Under the pieces are notes generated by a model that was given only the letters and a program-made list of their open reading frames with translations, was not told the DNA's origin and searched no databases. Positions 1 to 5,674 of a stretch of DNA of 10,711 nucleotides are shown here, piece by piece. Position numbers and translations under genes: made by a program. Position 1 is the stretch's first letter, and every line of letters begins with the position of its first letter. Source of the DNA: Gammaproteobacteria bacterium (GTDB lineage Bacteria; Pseudomonadota; Gammaproteobacteria; Steroidobacterales; SZUA-146); the NCBI GenBank assembly GCA_013002925.1, contig JABDLQ010000144.1, positions 1 to 10,711 of the forward strand, given 5' to 3'.

Positions 1-1
1 C

Positions 2-241
2 CACGACCGCAGTGACAACGAACGACAGAAAAACTTCTGGGACCCACGCAAAAAACACCTGTTGATGCAAAGGTGGCGCAGCACCAGGGCTTATTACAAG
101 GCGGTATCCCGCGCGCCTATGACCGCGCGGGACAAGCGGCAACTGTATTGGTATCTGACAAAAACCATTTATTGGACAAAGGGCGAATTGGTGATGGAGT
201 TGGCCGACTACTGTCGATTCGGTCTGCTTAGAAAAACGTAG
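2..241 (+). CDS. C-terminal fragment of an unassigned protein in a polysaccharide cluster
   Basis: An open frame enters from the left edge and ends at a TAG, giving 79 residues. The other frame checked, starting at base 1, stops within the first 15 bases. The fragment is rich in basic and aromatic residues (NFWDPRKKHL at about 11-20, YYKAVSRAPM at about 31-40, YLTKTIYW at about 51-58, ELADYCRFGLLRKT at the end). I do not recognise a family. Its position 12 bp before a sugar epimerase suggests a transferase acting on a sugar or glycolipid, such as a glycosyltransferase or sulfotransferase, but this is inference from context. The catalytic part lies outside the window. Codon use looks like that of the next gene, and nothing suggests a broken gene rather than one cut by the window edge. 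Confidence 0.7.
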   Translation, partial: HDRSDNERQKNFWDPRKKHLLMQRWRSTRAYYKAVSRAPMTARDKRQLYWYLTKTIYWTKGELVMELADYCRFGLLRKT

Positions 242-253
242 AAAGGAATGAAC

Positions 254-1279
254 ATGAAAGTACTGGTCACCGGACACCGCGGCTTTATCGGCACAAATAT
301 GGTTCCGATTTTGCAAAAAAAAGGATTTGAGGTCGTTGGTATAGATACCGATCTGTATCGTTCCTGCACGTATGGCAATGAGCCGGCGGCAATACCGTCA
401 ATTGACAAAGATGTTCGCGATGTCACGCAAGATGACTTGCGCGGGTTTGACGCCATTGTCCATTTGGCGGCGCTATCGAATGATCCACTGGGCAACCTGA
501 ACCCGGACCTGACGTACGAGATAAATCATCGTGCTTCTGTGGATCTTGCAGAAAAAGGTAGGGCCGTTGGAGTAAAGCGTTTTCTTTTTGCGTCCTCTTG
601 CAGTATGTACGGCAAAGCCGGTGATGACGTGCTCGATGAAACGGCGCAGTTCAACCCGGTGACGCCTTATGCGAAATCCAAGGTCTATGTGGAGCGCGAT
701 GTTGCGCCGATGGCAAGCGACGGCTTTAGCCCGGTATTTCTGCGTAACGCGACGGCCTATGGTGTTTCACCGCGCATCCGGTTTGACCTGGTGATCAACA
801 ACCTGACGGCGTGGGCGTATACCACGGGACGAATCCTGATGAAAAGCGATGGCACCCCCTGGCGACCACTGGTACACATCGATGATATTTGCCAGGCGGC
901 AGTTTGCGCATTGCAGGCGCCACGAGAGGTGGTGCATAACCTGGCAGTCAATGTAGGTTCCAATGATGAAAACTACCAGATGCGTGATCTCGCCGGTTTT
1001 GTCCAGGAAATCGTGCCAGACTGCGCAATCGATTACGCTGACGGCGCCGGTCCTGATTCGCGCTGTTATCGCGTTAATTTCGACAAAATTCACTCGACAT
1101 TTCCAGACTTTCAGACGACATGGACAGCGCGGATGGGCGTACAGCAGTGCTACGACTCCTATGTCCGACACGGCTTGAATAAAGACGATTACGAGGGCGT
1201 TCGATACAAGCGCATAGCGCACATTCAAAACCTCATCGCCGAAGGTCTCCTGGATAATAACCTGCGTTGGCAGAAATAA
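254..1279 (+). CDS. NAD-dependent epimerase/dehydratase (extended SDR, nucleotide-sugar type)
   Basis: A 341-residue cytoplasmic enzyme of the extended short-chain dehydrogenase family, which oxidises, epimerises or dehydrates nucleotide-activated sugars using bound NAD. Visible marks are the Rossmann glycine motif GHRGFIG at residues 7-13, the cofactor acid in VVGIDTD near 27-33, VHLAALS near 69-75, the catalytic Ser region SSCSMYG at 114-120 and the YxxxK pair in YAKSK at 139-143. The length is typical of the family. An ATG at 248 is also in frame, but the Shine-Dalgarno-like GAAAGGA at 241-247 directly abuts it, while it lies 6 bp from the ATG at 254, so 254 is preferred. The gene starts 12 bp after the preceding stop and is followed 23 bp later by an RmlC-like epimerase. 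The exact sugar and reaction (4-epimerase, 4,6-dehydratase or 4-reductase) cannot be read from the motifs. Confidence 0.92.
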   Translation: MKVLVTGHRGFIGTNMVPILQKKGFEVVGIDTDLYRSCTYGNEPAAIPSIDKDVRDVTQDDLRGFDAIVHLAALSNDPLGNLNPDLTYEINHRASVDLAEKGRAVGVKRFLFASSCSMYGKAGDDVLDETAQFNPVTPYAKSKVYVERDVAPMASDGFSPVFLRNATAYGVSPRIRFDLVINNLTAWAYTTGRILMKSDGTPWRPLVHIDDICQAAVCALQAPREVVHNLAVNVGSNDENYQMRDLAGFVQEIVPDCAIDYADGAGPDSRCYRVNFDKIHSTFPDFQTTWTARMGVQQCYDSYVRHGLNKDDYEGVRYKRIAHIQNLIAEGLLDNNLRWQK

Positions 1280-1302
1280 AACCGACGGAGCCTGTAGTCA
1301 AC

Positions 1303-1833
1303 ATGAAATTTACAGAAACAACAGTGAGTGGTGCCTATCTTATCGAGGTCAACAGAATCGGCGACGAGCGAGGTTTTTTTGGTCGCTTGTGGTGTGAAAA
1401 AGAAATGCAGGAAATGGGCCTGATCGCAGATATAAAACAGATCAATGTCGGCTTTAGTCCACAACAGGGAACGCTGCGCGGTTTGCATTATCAGCAACAC
1501 CCTCATCGGGAAGTAAAAATCGTGCGCTGCACCCGCGGCGCAGTGTATGACGTGGTGTTGGATCTGCGGCCTGATTCCACAACCTATAAACAATGGCATG
1601 GTGTTGAGCTCAACGCTGACAATGGCGCGATGCTGTACGTGCCGGAAGGATGCGCGACAGGCTATCTGACGCTGTGTGATAATGCCGAGATATATTATTT
1701 GACGTCAGAGTTCTACTCACCAGATGCAGCAACCGGCGTTCGTTATGATGATCCGGCGTTTGGCATTGCATGGCCCGCCGCCGCCAGCGTCGTGTCCGAA
1801 AACGACCAAACCTGGGAAAATTTTGACGGTTAG
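1303..1833 (+). CDS. dTDP-4-dehydrorhamnose 3,5-epimerase family protein (RmlC-like)
   Basis: A 176-residue cupin of the RmlC family, which epimerises C3 and/or C5 of a 4-keto nucleotide sugar. The family hallmarks are DERGFF at 21-26, LRGLHYQ at 58-64 with the catalytic base His62, Lys72 in VKIVR, VPEG at 113-116, the tyrosines Tyr132 and Tyr138 in YYLTSEFYSP, and DDPAFGIAWP at 149-158. Asp168 in SEND matches the acid that pairs with the catalytic His. At position 119 there is Thr (GCATGY), where canonical RmlC has His in GFAHGF. The substrate may therefore not be dTDP-4-keto-rhamnose, and no rmlA, rmlB or rmlD is in the window. The start at 1303 is the only ATG near the family's N-terminus; a GGAG lies 12 bp upstream, rather far. 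A TTG at 1267 would overlap the previous gene and is less likely. Confidence 0.9.
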   Translation: MKFTETTVSGAYLIEVNRIGDERGFFGRLWCEKEMQEMGLIADIKQINVGFSPQQGTLRGLHYQQHPHREVKIVRCTRGAVYDVVLDLRPDSTTYKQWHGVELNADNGAMLYVPEGCATGYLTLCDNAEIYYLTSEFYSPDAATGVRYDDPAFGIAWPAAASVVSENDQTWENFDG

Positions 1834-1853
1834 AACTGCGAAGGAATGAAGTC

Positions 1854-3137
1854 ATGATCATAGTCGACAAAGCCATTGAACAACGCATCGCCGAGGACCG
1901 GCCAATTCGGGTAGCGATGTTTGGCGCCGGCTACAGCGCGCGACATATCTGTTCCCAGATTCTGAGCTCCTTTCCAGGCATTCATCTTGCAGTGATTTGT
2001 AACCGTACTCCTGAAAATGCCAAAGCATGCTATGCGATTGAAGGCGTTGACGACCCGACGTACATCGACTCGGCCAGCGCACTTAATAATATTATCGACA
2101 AACGACTGTATGCCATTACCGACAACCCTGACGCGGTGTTTGATTGTGACCAGATTGACGCAGTTATCGAGACCACGGGAGAGGTTCAACATGGTGCCTG
2201 GCTGGCGCTCAAATCAATCGAGGCGGGCAAACATACGATCGTGCTGAACTGTGAGATGGACGCGACCGTGGGTCCGCTGCTTAAACATATCGCCGATCAG
2301 CAGGGAGTCATTTATTCCAATACGGATGGCGACGAGCCGGGCGTGGCCTCCAACCTTTCACGCTTTGTAAAAACAATTGGGCTGGAAGTGGTGGGAGCAG
2401 GCAACCTTAAAGGGTTTTATGCGGTTCATCGCACGCCTGAAACGCAGCGGGAGTTTGCCGAGAACAACAACCAAAAGCCGCATATGATGACGTCTTTTGT
2501 TGATGGCACAAAGCTATCGATGGAGCTCACGGTGCTGGCAAACGGCCTGGGCTTCGGCGTCGATAAGCGCGGTATGCATGGAATTGATTGCGATGACGTG
2601 CGCACGTGTCTCGAGCATTTTCCGCAGGGTACATTCAAGCCAGGGCGTGGCGTGGTGGATTTTTTGTTGGGAGCATCACCCTACACCGGGGCTTTCGTCG
2701 TAGGTTATACCGAGCACCCAATGAAAACGGATTACCTCAAGTACCTGAAAATGGGTGATGGCCCGTTTTATGTGTTCTACACGCCGTTTCATTTGCCGCA
2801 GCTGGAAATTCCCATCACTGTTTCACGTGCGGTGCTGTGCAACGATGCCACGGTCACGCCATTGGGCGAACCTTACTGTGACGCGGTGGCCATTGCGAAA
2901 CACGATCTGGATGCAGGCCACACGCTGGACGGCATTGGTGGTTATGACACCTACGCGCTGATCGATAACTTTGCAACCAGCCAGGCGCAGAACCTGTTAC
3001 CGATGGGTGTCGCCGAAGGTTGTGTCGTGAAACGCCCTGTCGCTATTGATACACCGTTGACCTATGCGGACGTCGAGCTACCAAAGGACCGTCAAATCGA
3101 TCAGTTACGTCAGCAGATGGTCGACACATTTTTTTGA
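1854..3137 (+). CDS. SAF-domain NAD(P)-dependent oxidoreductase (COG4091-like, predicted homoserine dehydrogenase type)
   Basis: A 427-residue protein with an N-terminal Rossmann fold and a C-terminal SAF domain. The dinucleotide motif GAGYSAR is at 24-30, preceded by a beta strand (RVAMF). ETTGEVQHGA near residue 110 fits the end of the Rossmann domain. The middle has SFVDGTKLSMELTVLANGLG, a hallmark of COG4091-type proteins. The C-terminal 100 residues hold KHDLDAGHTLDGIGGYDTYA, the SAF-like segment of the same group. These proteins are labelled predicted homoserine dehydrogenases, but few have been tested. Here the neighbours are two nucleotide-sugar enzymes 20 bp or so upstream, so a role in making an unusual sugar or branched acid is an inference. 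AAGGA at 1841-1845, 8 bp before the ATG, supports the start. The stop codon lies inside the first copy of a 13-bp repeat. The family is clear; the substrate is unknown. Confidence 0.85.
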   Translation: MIIVDKAIEQRIAEDRPIRVAMFGAGYSARHICSQILSSFPGIHLAVICNRTPENAKACYAIEGVDDPTYIDSASALNNIIDKRLYAITDNPDAVFDCDQIDAVIETTGEVQHGAWLALKSIEAGKHTIVLNCEMDATVGPLLKHIADQQGVIYSNTDGDEPGVASNLSRFVKTIGLEVVGAGNLKGFYAVHRTPETQREFAENNNQKPHMMTSFVDGTKLSMELTVLANGLGFGVDKRGMHGIDCDDVRTCLEHFPQGTFKPGRGVVDFLLGASPYTGAFVVGYTEHPMKTDYLKYLKMGDGPFYVFYTPFHLPQLEIPITVSRAVLCNDATVTPLGEPYCDAVAIAKHDLDAGHTLDGIGGYDTYALIDNFATSQAQNLLPMGVAEGCVVKRPVAIDTPLTYADVELPKDRQIDQLRQQMVDTFF

Positions 3138-3169
3138 TATTGGTTTTTGATATCGGTTTTTGATACCGG
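3131..3169 (+). repeat. Three perfect-length tandem copies of a 13-bp unit
   Basis: Three adjacent 13-bp copies occupy 3131-3143, 3144-3156 and 3157-3169. The unit is TTTTTGATAYYGG; only positions 10 and 11 vary (TT, TC, CC). The TGA stop of the SAF oxidoreductase (3135-3137) lies in copy 1. GGTTTTTG at 3155-3162 is also an exact inverted match to CAAAAACC at 3223-3230, and a 9-bp imperfect hairpin with one mismatch (3170-3196) lies between them. None of these structures is followed by a T-run on the + strand, so this is not a normal intrinsic terminator, although it may affect the 3' end of the transcript. Confidence 0.85.
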
Positions 3170-3223
3170 CAGAACAACTCCCGGACGGTTGTGCTGATCT
3201 GAATGCTGTCATTGGGCAGATGC

Positions 3224-3272
3224 AAAAACCAACCGAATCCGCCACCGCCTGAACAGATCGCCTGTCGTGGCG
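3224..3272 (-). terminator. Weak candidate terminator after plsC
   Basis: Read on the - strand, CGCCAC (3272-3267) can pair with GTGGCG (3245-3240). An inner ACAG/CTGT pair (3265-3262 with 3256-3253) sits in the loop. A run of five T follows at 3228-3224. The stem is short, the inner arms are asymmetric and the T-run starts about 11 bp after the stem, so this is a poor example. It lies about 50 bp past the plsC stop and is the best candidate in this convergent gap. Confidence 0.25.
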
Positions 3273-3318
3273 ATGTCGATATTACTTCCGGTAAACTAAT
3301 GACTCGATGGATAAGCAG

Positions 3319-4047
3319 TCAGGTTGTCGGATTGTGATGAGCCGGGCTGATTTCCTTCATGGTGTCCACCATCCATGTACGCGCCTCGATGTTGATCTGT
3401 TCCGGAGTTTTCCCGGAAGTATCGATTGCAGGGCCAATGCGCAGTGTGATCTTGCCCGGGATTTTTTTTAGCTTGCCACTGGGCCAGTGATCGCCCGCAT
3501 TATGTGCAACAGGCACAATCCGGGCGCGTGCTTCACAGGCCAGCACGGCACCGCCGATACCGAAGCGACCGACCTGCCCCTTTGGCACGCGCGTACCTTC
3601 AGGAAAAATATTAACCCACAGTCCTTCCTGCAGCCTGTTTTTGCCCTGGACCAGAATTTGCCCCATTGCGCTGCGTCCCGCTTTGCGATTAATCGCGATG
3701 GAGCGCAACGATGCCAGCGCCCAGCCGAATATTGGAATCCACATCAGCTCGCGTTTCAAAACAATGACGCTTGGCGGTATCACCAGAAACAATGCCAGGG
3801 TCTCCCATGGCGACGAATGTTTTATCAAGGCAACACACGGAACATTGGGCAGGTTTTCGCGGCCTTCCACTTCGACGTCTATATCGCACAGCACCTTCAA
3901 CAGCCGGTTCATGACGGTGGCATAGCTGGAACCGAGCGAATAAATGACCCTGGGTGATGCACGAATTAACAGAACAACCGCGACGCTGTAAGGAAGGAGC
4001 ATTAAAAAGCACAGCAGAAGAAAGACGAAAGACCGTAAACTCGTCAT
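3319..4047 (-). CDS. plsC: 1-acyl-sn-glycerol-3-phosphate acyltransferase
   Basis: A 242-residue inner-membrane enzyme that transfers a second acyl chain to lysophosphatidate to give phosphatidate, the precursor of membrane phospholipids. A hydrophobic segment at about residues 6-29 is a likely membrane anchor. The acyltransferase motif I is KHSSPWET at 76-83 (His77 with an acid five residues on), and motif III is FPEGTR at 148-153. RSIAINR near 115-121 matches motif II, and VPVAHNAG near 178-185 matches motif IV. Glu in place of Asp in the HX4D motif is, to my knowledge, common in this gammaproteobacterial branch. The start lies 3 bp after the gmhB stop with no good Shine-Dalgarno, so translation probably couples to gmhB. 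An O-acyltransferase for another lipid cannot be excluded, but gmhB-plsC is a recurring pair in Pseudomonas and Xanthomonas relatives. Confidence 0.9.
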   Translation of the reverse strand: MTSLRSFVFLLLCFLMLLPYSVAVVLLIRASPRVIYSLGSSYATVMNRLLKVLCDIDVEVEGRENLPNVPCVALIKHSSPWETLALFLVIPPSVIVLKRELMWIPIFGWALASLRSIAINRKAGRSAMGQILVQGKNRLQEGLWVNIFPEGTRVPKGQVGRFGIGGAVLACEARARIVPVAHNAGDHWPSGKLKKIPGKITLRIGPAIDTSGKTPEQINIEARTWMVDTMKEISPAHHNPTT

Positions 4048-4050
4048 CGA

Positions 4051-4596
4051 TCAACCGAGCAGGGTATCGGCGGCTTGAGACAGGTCATCAAAGACTTCAA
4101 TCGTCGACTCTTCAGGTAAAAGCTTTTCTGTTTTGCGACCATTGCCGGTACGCACCAATACCGGCTTGCAGCCGGCGGTTTCGGCTGCAACGAGATCGCG
4201 CATGGAGTCGCCAATCGCAGGTACATTCTCCAGGGCAACGTCAAAGCGATTGCGAATCTGCTCAAACAGACCGGATTTGGGTTTGCGACAGGTACAACCA
4301 TCATCCGGAGCGTGTGGACAGAAAAATACCGCAGCGATTTCACCGCCTTCAGCGACCACTTCGTTATGCATTTTGCGATGGATCTCGGCAAGCTGTGCGT
4401 AGTCAATCAGGCCGCGGCCGACACCGCTTTGGTTGGTTACAACAATTACGGTCCAGCCAGCCTGGTGTAGCCTGGCAATTGCTTCCAGACTTCCTGGCAG
4501 AGCTTTCCATTCGTCGGGAGTCTTGATGAATGCACGTGAGTCGCGGTTGATCACACCATCACGATCCAGAAGCACCAGTTTTAACTCGCTCGCCAT
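4051..4596 (-). CDS. gmhB: D-glycero-beta-D-manno-heptose-1,7-bisphosphate 7-phosphatase
   Basis: A 181-residue cytoplasmic HAD-family phosphatase that removes the 7-phosphate during ADP-heptose synthesis for the LPS inner core. The nucleophile motif is LDRDGVIN at 10-17 (Asp11, Asp13), followed by VVTNQSGVGRG at 52-62. The zinc-binding loop CPHAPDDGCTCRKPKSG at 93-109 supplies Cys93, His95, Cys101 and Cys103, which separates GmhB from other HAD phosphatases. GDSMRDL at 129-135 is the late acidic motif. Length is normal for the family. The ATG at 4596 is preceded by AGGG only 3 bp away, a weak ribosome site. The gene leads the gmhB-plsC pair. In Pseudomonas this pair follows glyQ-glyS, but here about 150 bp of apparently non-coding DNA and then hexR lie upstream. 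Confidence 0.95.
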   Translation of the reverse strand: MASELKLVLLDRDGVINRDSRAFIKTPDEWKALPGSLEAIARLHQAGWTVIVVTNQSGVGRGLIDYAQLAEIHRKMHNEVVAEGGEIAAVFFCPHAPDDGCTCRKPKSGLFEQIRNRFDVALENVPAIGDSMRDLVAAETAGCKPVLVRTGNGRKTEKLLPEESTIEVFDDLSQAADTLLG

Positions 4597-4745
4597 AAGC
4601 CCTGATTGTACCGATAATCAACACACTGCGTGCAGGATTATGCGGTGTCGGAAAGGCCTGGGCCGGTAGCATGCCCGCAGACCCGCTACAACACGAAAGA
4701 CATTTGAAATGAGCCCGGGTGACCGGTGCGAAACTACCGTGCGGT

Positions 4746-5579
4746 TCAGCCTGAGGGAAGATCGCTCAGTGCCAGCTTGGTACGCTGCAGATGCTCTGCC
4801 GCAACCTCTCCTAGCGCAAGCGCCAGCGCGACCTGAATAGCATCCAAAAGAACTAATTGTGTAACCCTGGAGCTCATCGGTGTGAACACACAGGTATCTT
4901 CTGTCGCCTGCAACGGAAACAGTATCGATGCGTTTGTTGCGAGCGTGCTGCTTTCATCGGTGATGGCAACGACGGTGGCACCGCGTTGTCGCGCTTTGCG
5001 GGCAGCATCCCCGAGCACGGGCCATCGCCCTGTGTGTGAGACAAACACAAAGACATCCTTATGCGCAGCAATTGCAGCATGTTGCAGCATTCCCGGTGTG
5101 TCGTTGACTGCGGCGCAGGGAATACCCAGGCGAAAAAATTTGTGACAGGCATCGTTTGCGACATGACCGGATGCTCCCAGACCGACAAAGACCAGCGATC
5201 GCGCCATTTTCATCGCACCCACCGCCTGGTCGATTGGCAGGGTGGAGAGCATTGAGCGCACTTCCATGAGGGACTGAATGGAGGCATCAAAGACTTTGGC
5301 GGCGGCGTCAGATATGGTGTCATCAGCATTGACGGCACGATGAATCACGCTGCCTGGTTTGCTGGCGGCTTCGGTTAATCTGATGGAAAGCTCGCGAAAA
5401 CCGCTGAGGCCCAGACGCCGGCAGAACCGGATGACCGTCGGCTCGCTGGTACCACAGGCATTGGCTACCACGGCGAGTGTGGCTTCTGCTGTCTGTCGGG
5501 GATGGGTTAGCACCCAGTTTGCCACGCGCTGTTCGGCGCGGCTGAAAGTCGACATTTGTTGTTCCAATTGGTCCAGCAT
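4746..5579 (-). CDS. hexR: HexR, MurR/RpiR-family regulator of central carbon metabolism
   Basis: A repressor of Entner-Doudoroff genes that releases DNA on binding KDPG. With the start at 5579 it has 277 residues. The N-terminal RpiR helix-turn-helix covers about 35-61 (ACGTSEPTVIRFCRRLGLSGF). The SIS domain follows, with the sugar-phosphate loop GLGASGHVANDACHKFF near 132-148 and VSHTGRW further on. EDTCVFTPMSSRVTQLVLLD near the C-terminus closely resembles known HexR proteins. In-frame alternatives at 5597 (ATG) and 5600 (TTG) would add MVYFYY, which matches no HexR start I know and would put the operator inside coding sequence; no candidate has a strong Shine-Dalgarno. The gene is divergent from zwf, with HexR boxes between them, so autoregulation is likely. 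The Trp in SHTGRW, where Pseudomonas HexR has Thr, is unusual. Confidence 0.93.
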   Translation of the reverse strand: MLDQLEQQMSTFSRAEQRVANWVLTHPRQTAEATLAVVANACGTSEPTVIRFCRRLGLSGFRELSIRLTEAASKPGSVIHRAVNADDTISDAAAKVFDASIQSLMEVRSMLSTLPIDQAVGAMKMARSLVFVGLGASGHVANDACHKFFRLGIPCAAVNDTPGMLQHAAIAAHKDVFVFVSHTGRWPVLGDAARKARQRGATVVAITDESSTLATNASILFPLQATEDTCVFTPMSSRVTQLVLLDAIQVALALALGEVAAEHLQRTKLALSDLPSG

Positions 5580-5593
5580 GTAGTAAAAATACA
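5579..5593. promoter_or_regulatory. HexR operator 1 (at the hexR start)
   Basis: TGTAGTAAAAATACA matches the HexR consensus as I know it (TGTARTWWWAYTACA) at all but one position: A instead of Y at position 11. It reaches the first base of the preferred hexR start codon. Binding here would block hexR transcription or its initiation zone, consistent with autoregulation. Confidence 0.75.
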
Positions 5594-5608
5594 CCATCAA
5601 GCGGCGTT

Positions 5609-5638
5609 ATTCTACGAAATATTGCCATAAAGACTAAA
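5609..5638 (-). promoter_or_regulatory. Possible hexR promoter
   Basis: Reading the - strand, TAGAAT at 5614-5609 is a good -10 (five of six). The best -35 is TTTAGT at 5638-5633 with an 18-bp spacer, which matches poorly (three of six). Transcription would begin near 5602, just upstream of operator 1, leaving a leader of roughly 20 bases before the ATG at 5579. Confidence 0.3.
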
Positions 5639-5652
5639 ATATGTAGTAAAAT
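5622..5652 (+). promoter_or_regulatory. Probable promoter of zwf-pgl-edd-eda
   Basis: TTGCCA at 5622-5627 matches the -35 consensus at five of six bases. TAAAAT at 5647-5652 matches the -10 at five of six. The 19-bp spacer is longer than ideal. The -10 lies fully inside HexR operator 2, so bound HexR would exclude polymerase. The expected start near 5659 leaves a short leader containing the zwf ribosome site GAGG at 5666-5669. Confidence 0.45.
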
Positions 5653-5656
5653 TACA
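5642..5656. promoter_or_regulatory. HexR operator 2 (over the zwf promoter)
   Basis: TGTAGTAAAATTACA fits every position of the HexR consensus TGTARTWWWAYTACA and is a near-perfect palindrome. It lies 19 bp before the zwf ATG, overlaps the likely -10, and begins 63 bp from the start of operator 1 (about six helical turns), so both sites would face the same side of the DNA. Confidence 0.85.
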
Positions 5657-5674
5657 AAACATTCAGAGGTATTT

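Noticed and set aside
3799..3822. Glu instead of Asp in the HX4D motif of PlsC as a sign of inactivity
   Set aside because: From memory, the HxSxWET form is usual in this gammaproteobacterial subfamily, so it does not suggest loss of function.
3954..4526. Open frame of 190 codons on the + strand over plsC and gmhB
   Set aside because: Both opposite-strand genes have full catalytic motifs, and this frame crosses their junction without a domain of its own.
4605..4610. TACAAT on the - strand as a -10 for gmhB
   Set aside because: No -35 lies 16-18 bp upstream, and the start would leave almost no leader before the ATG.
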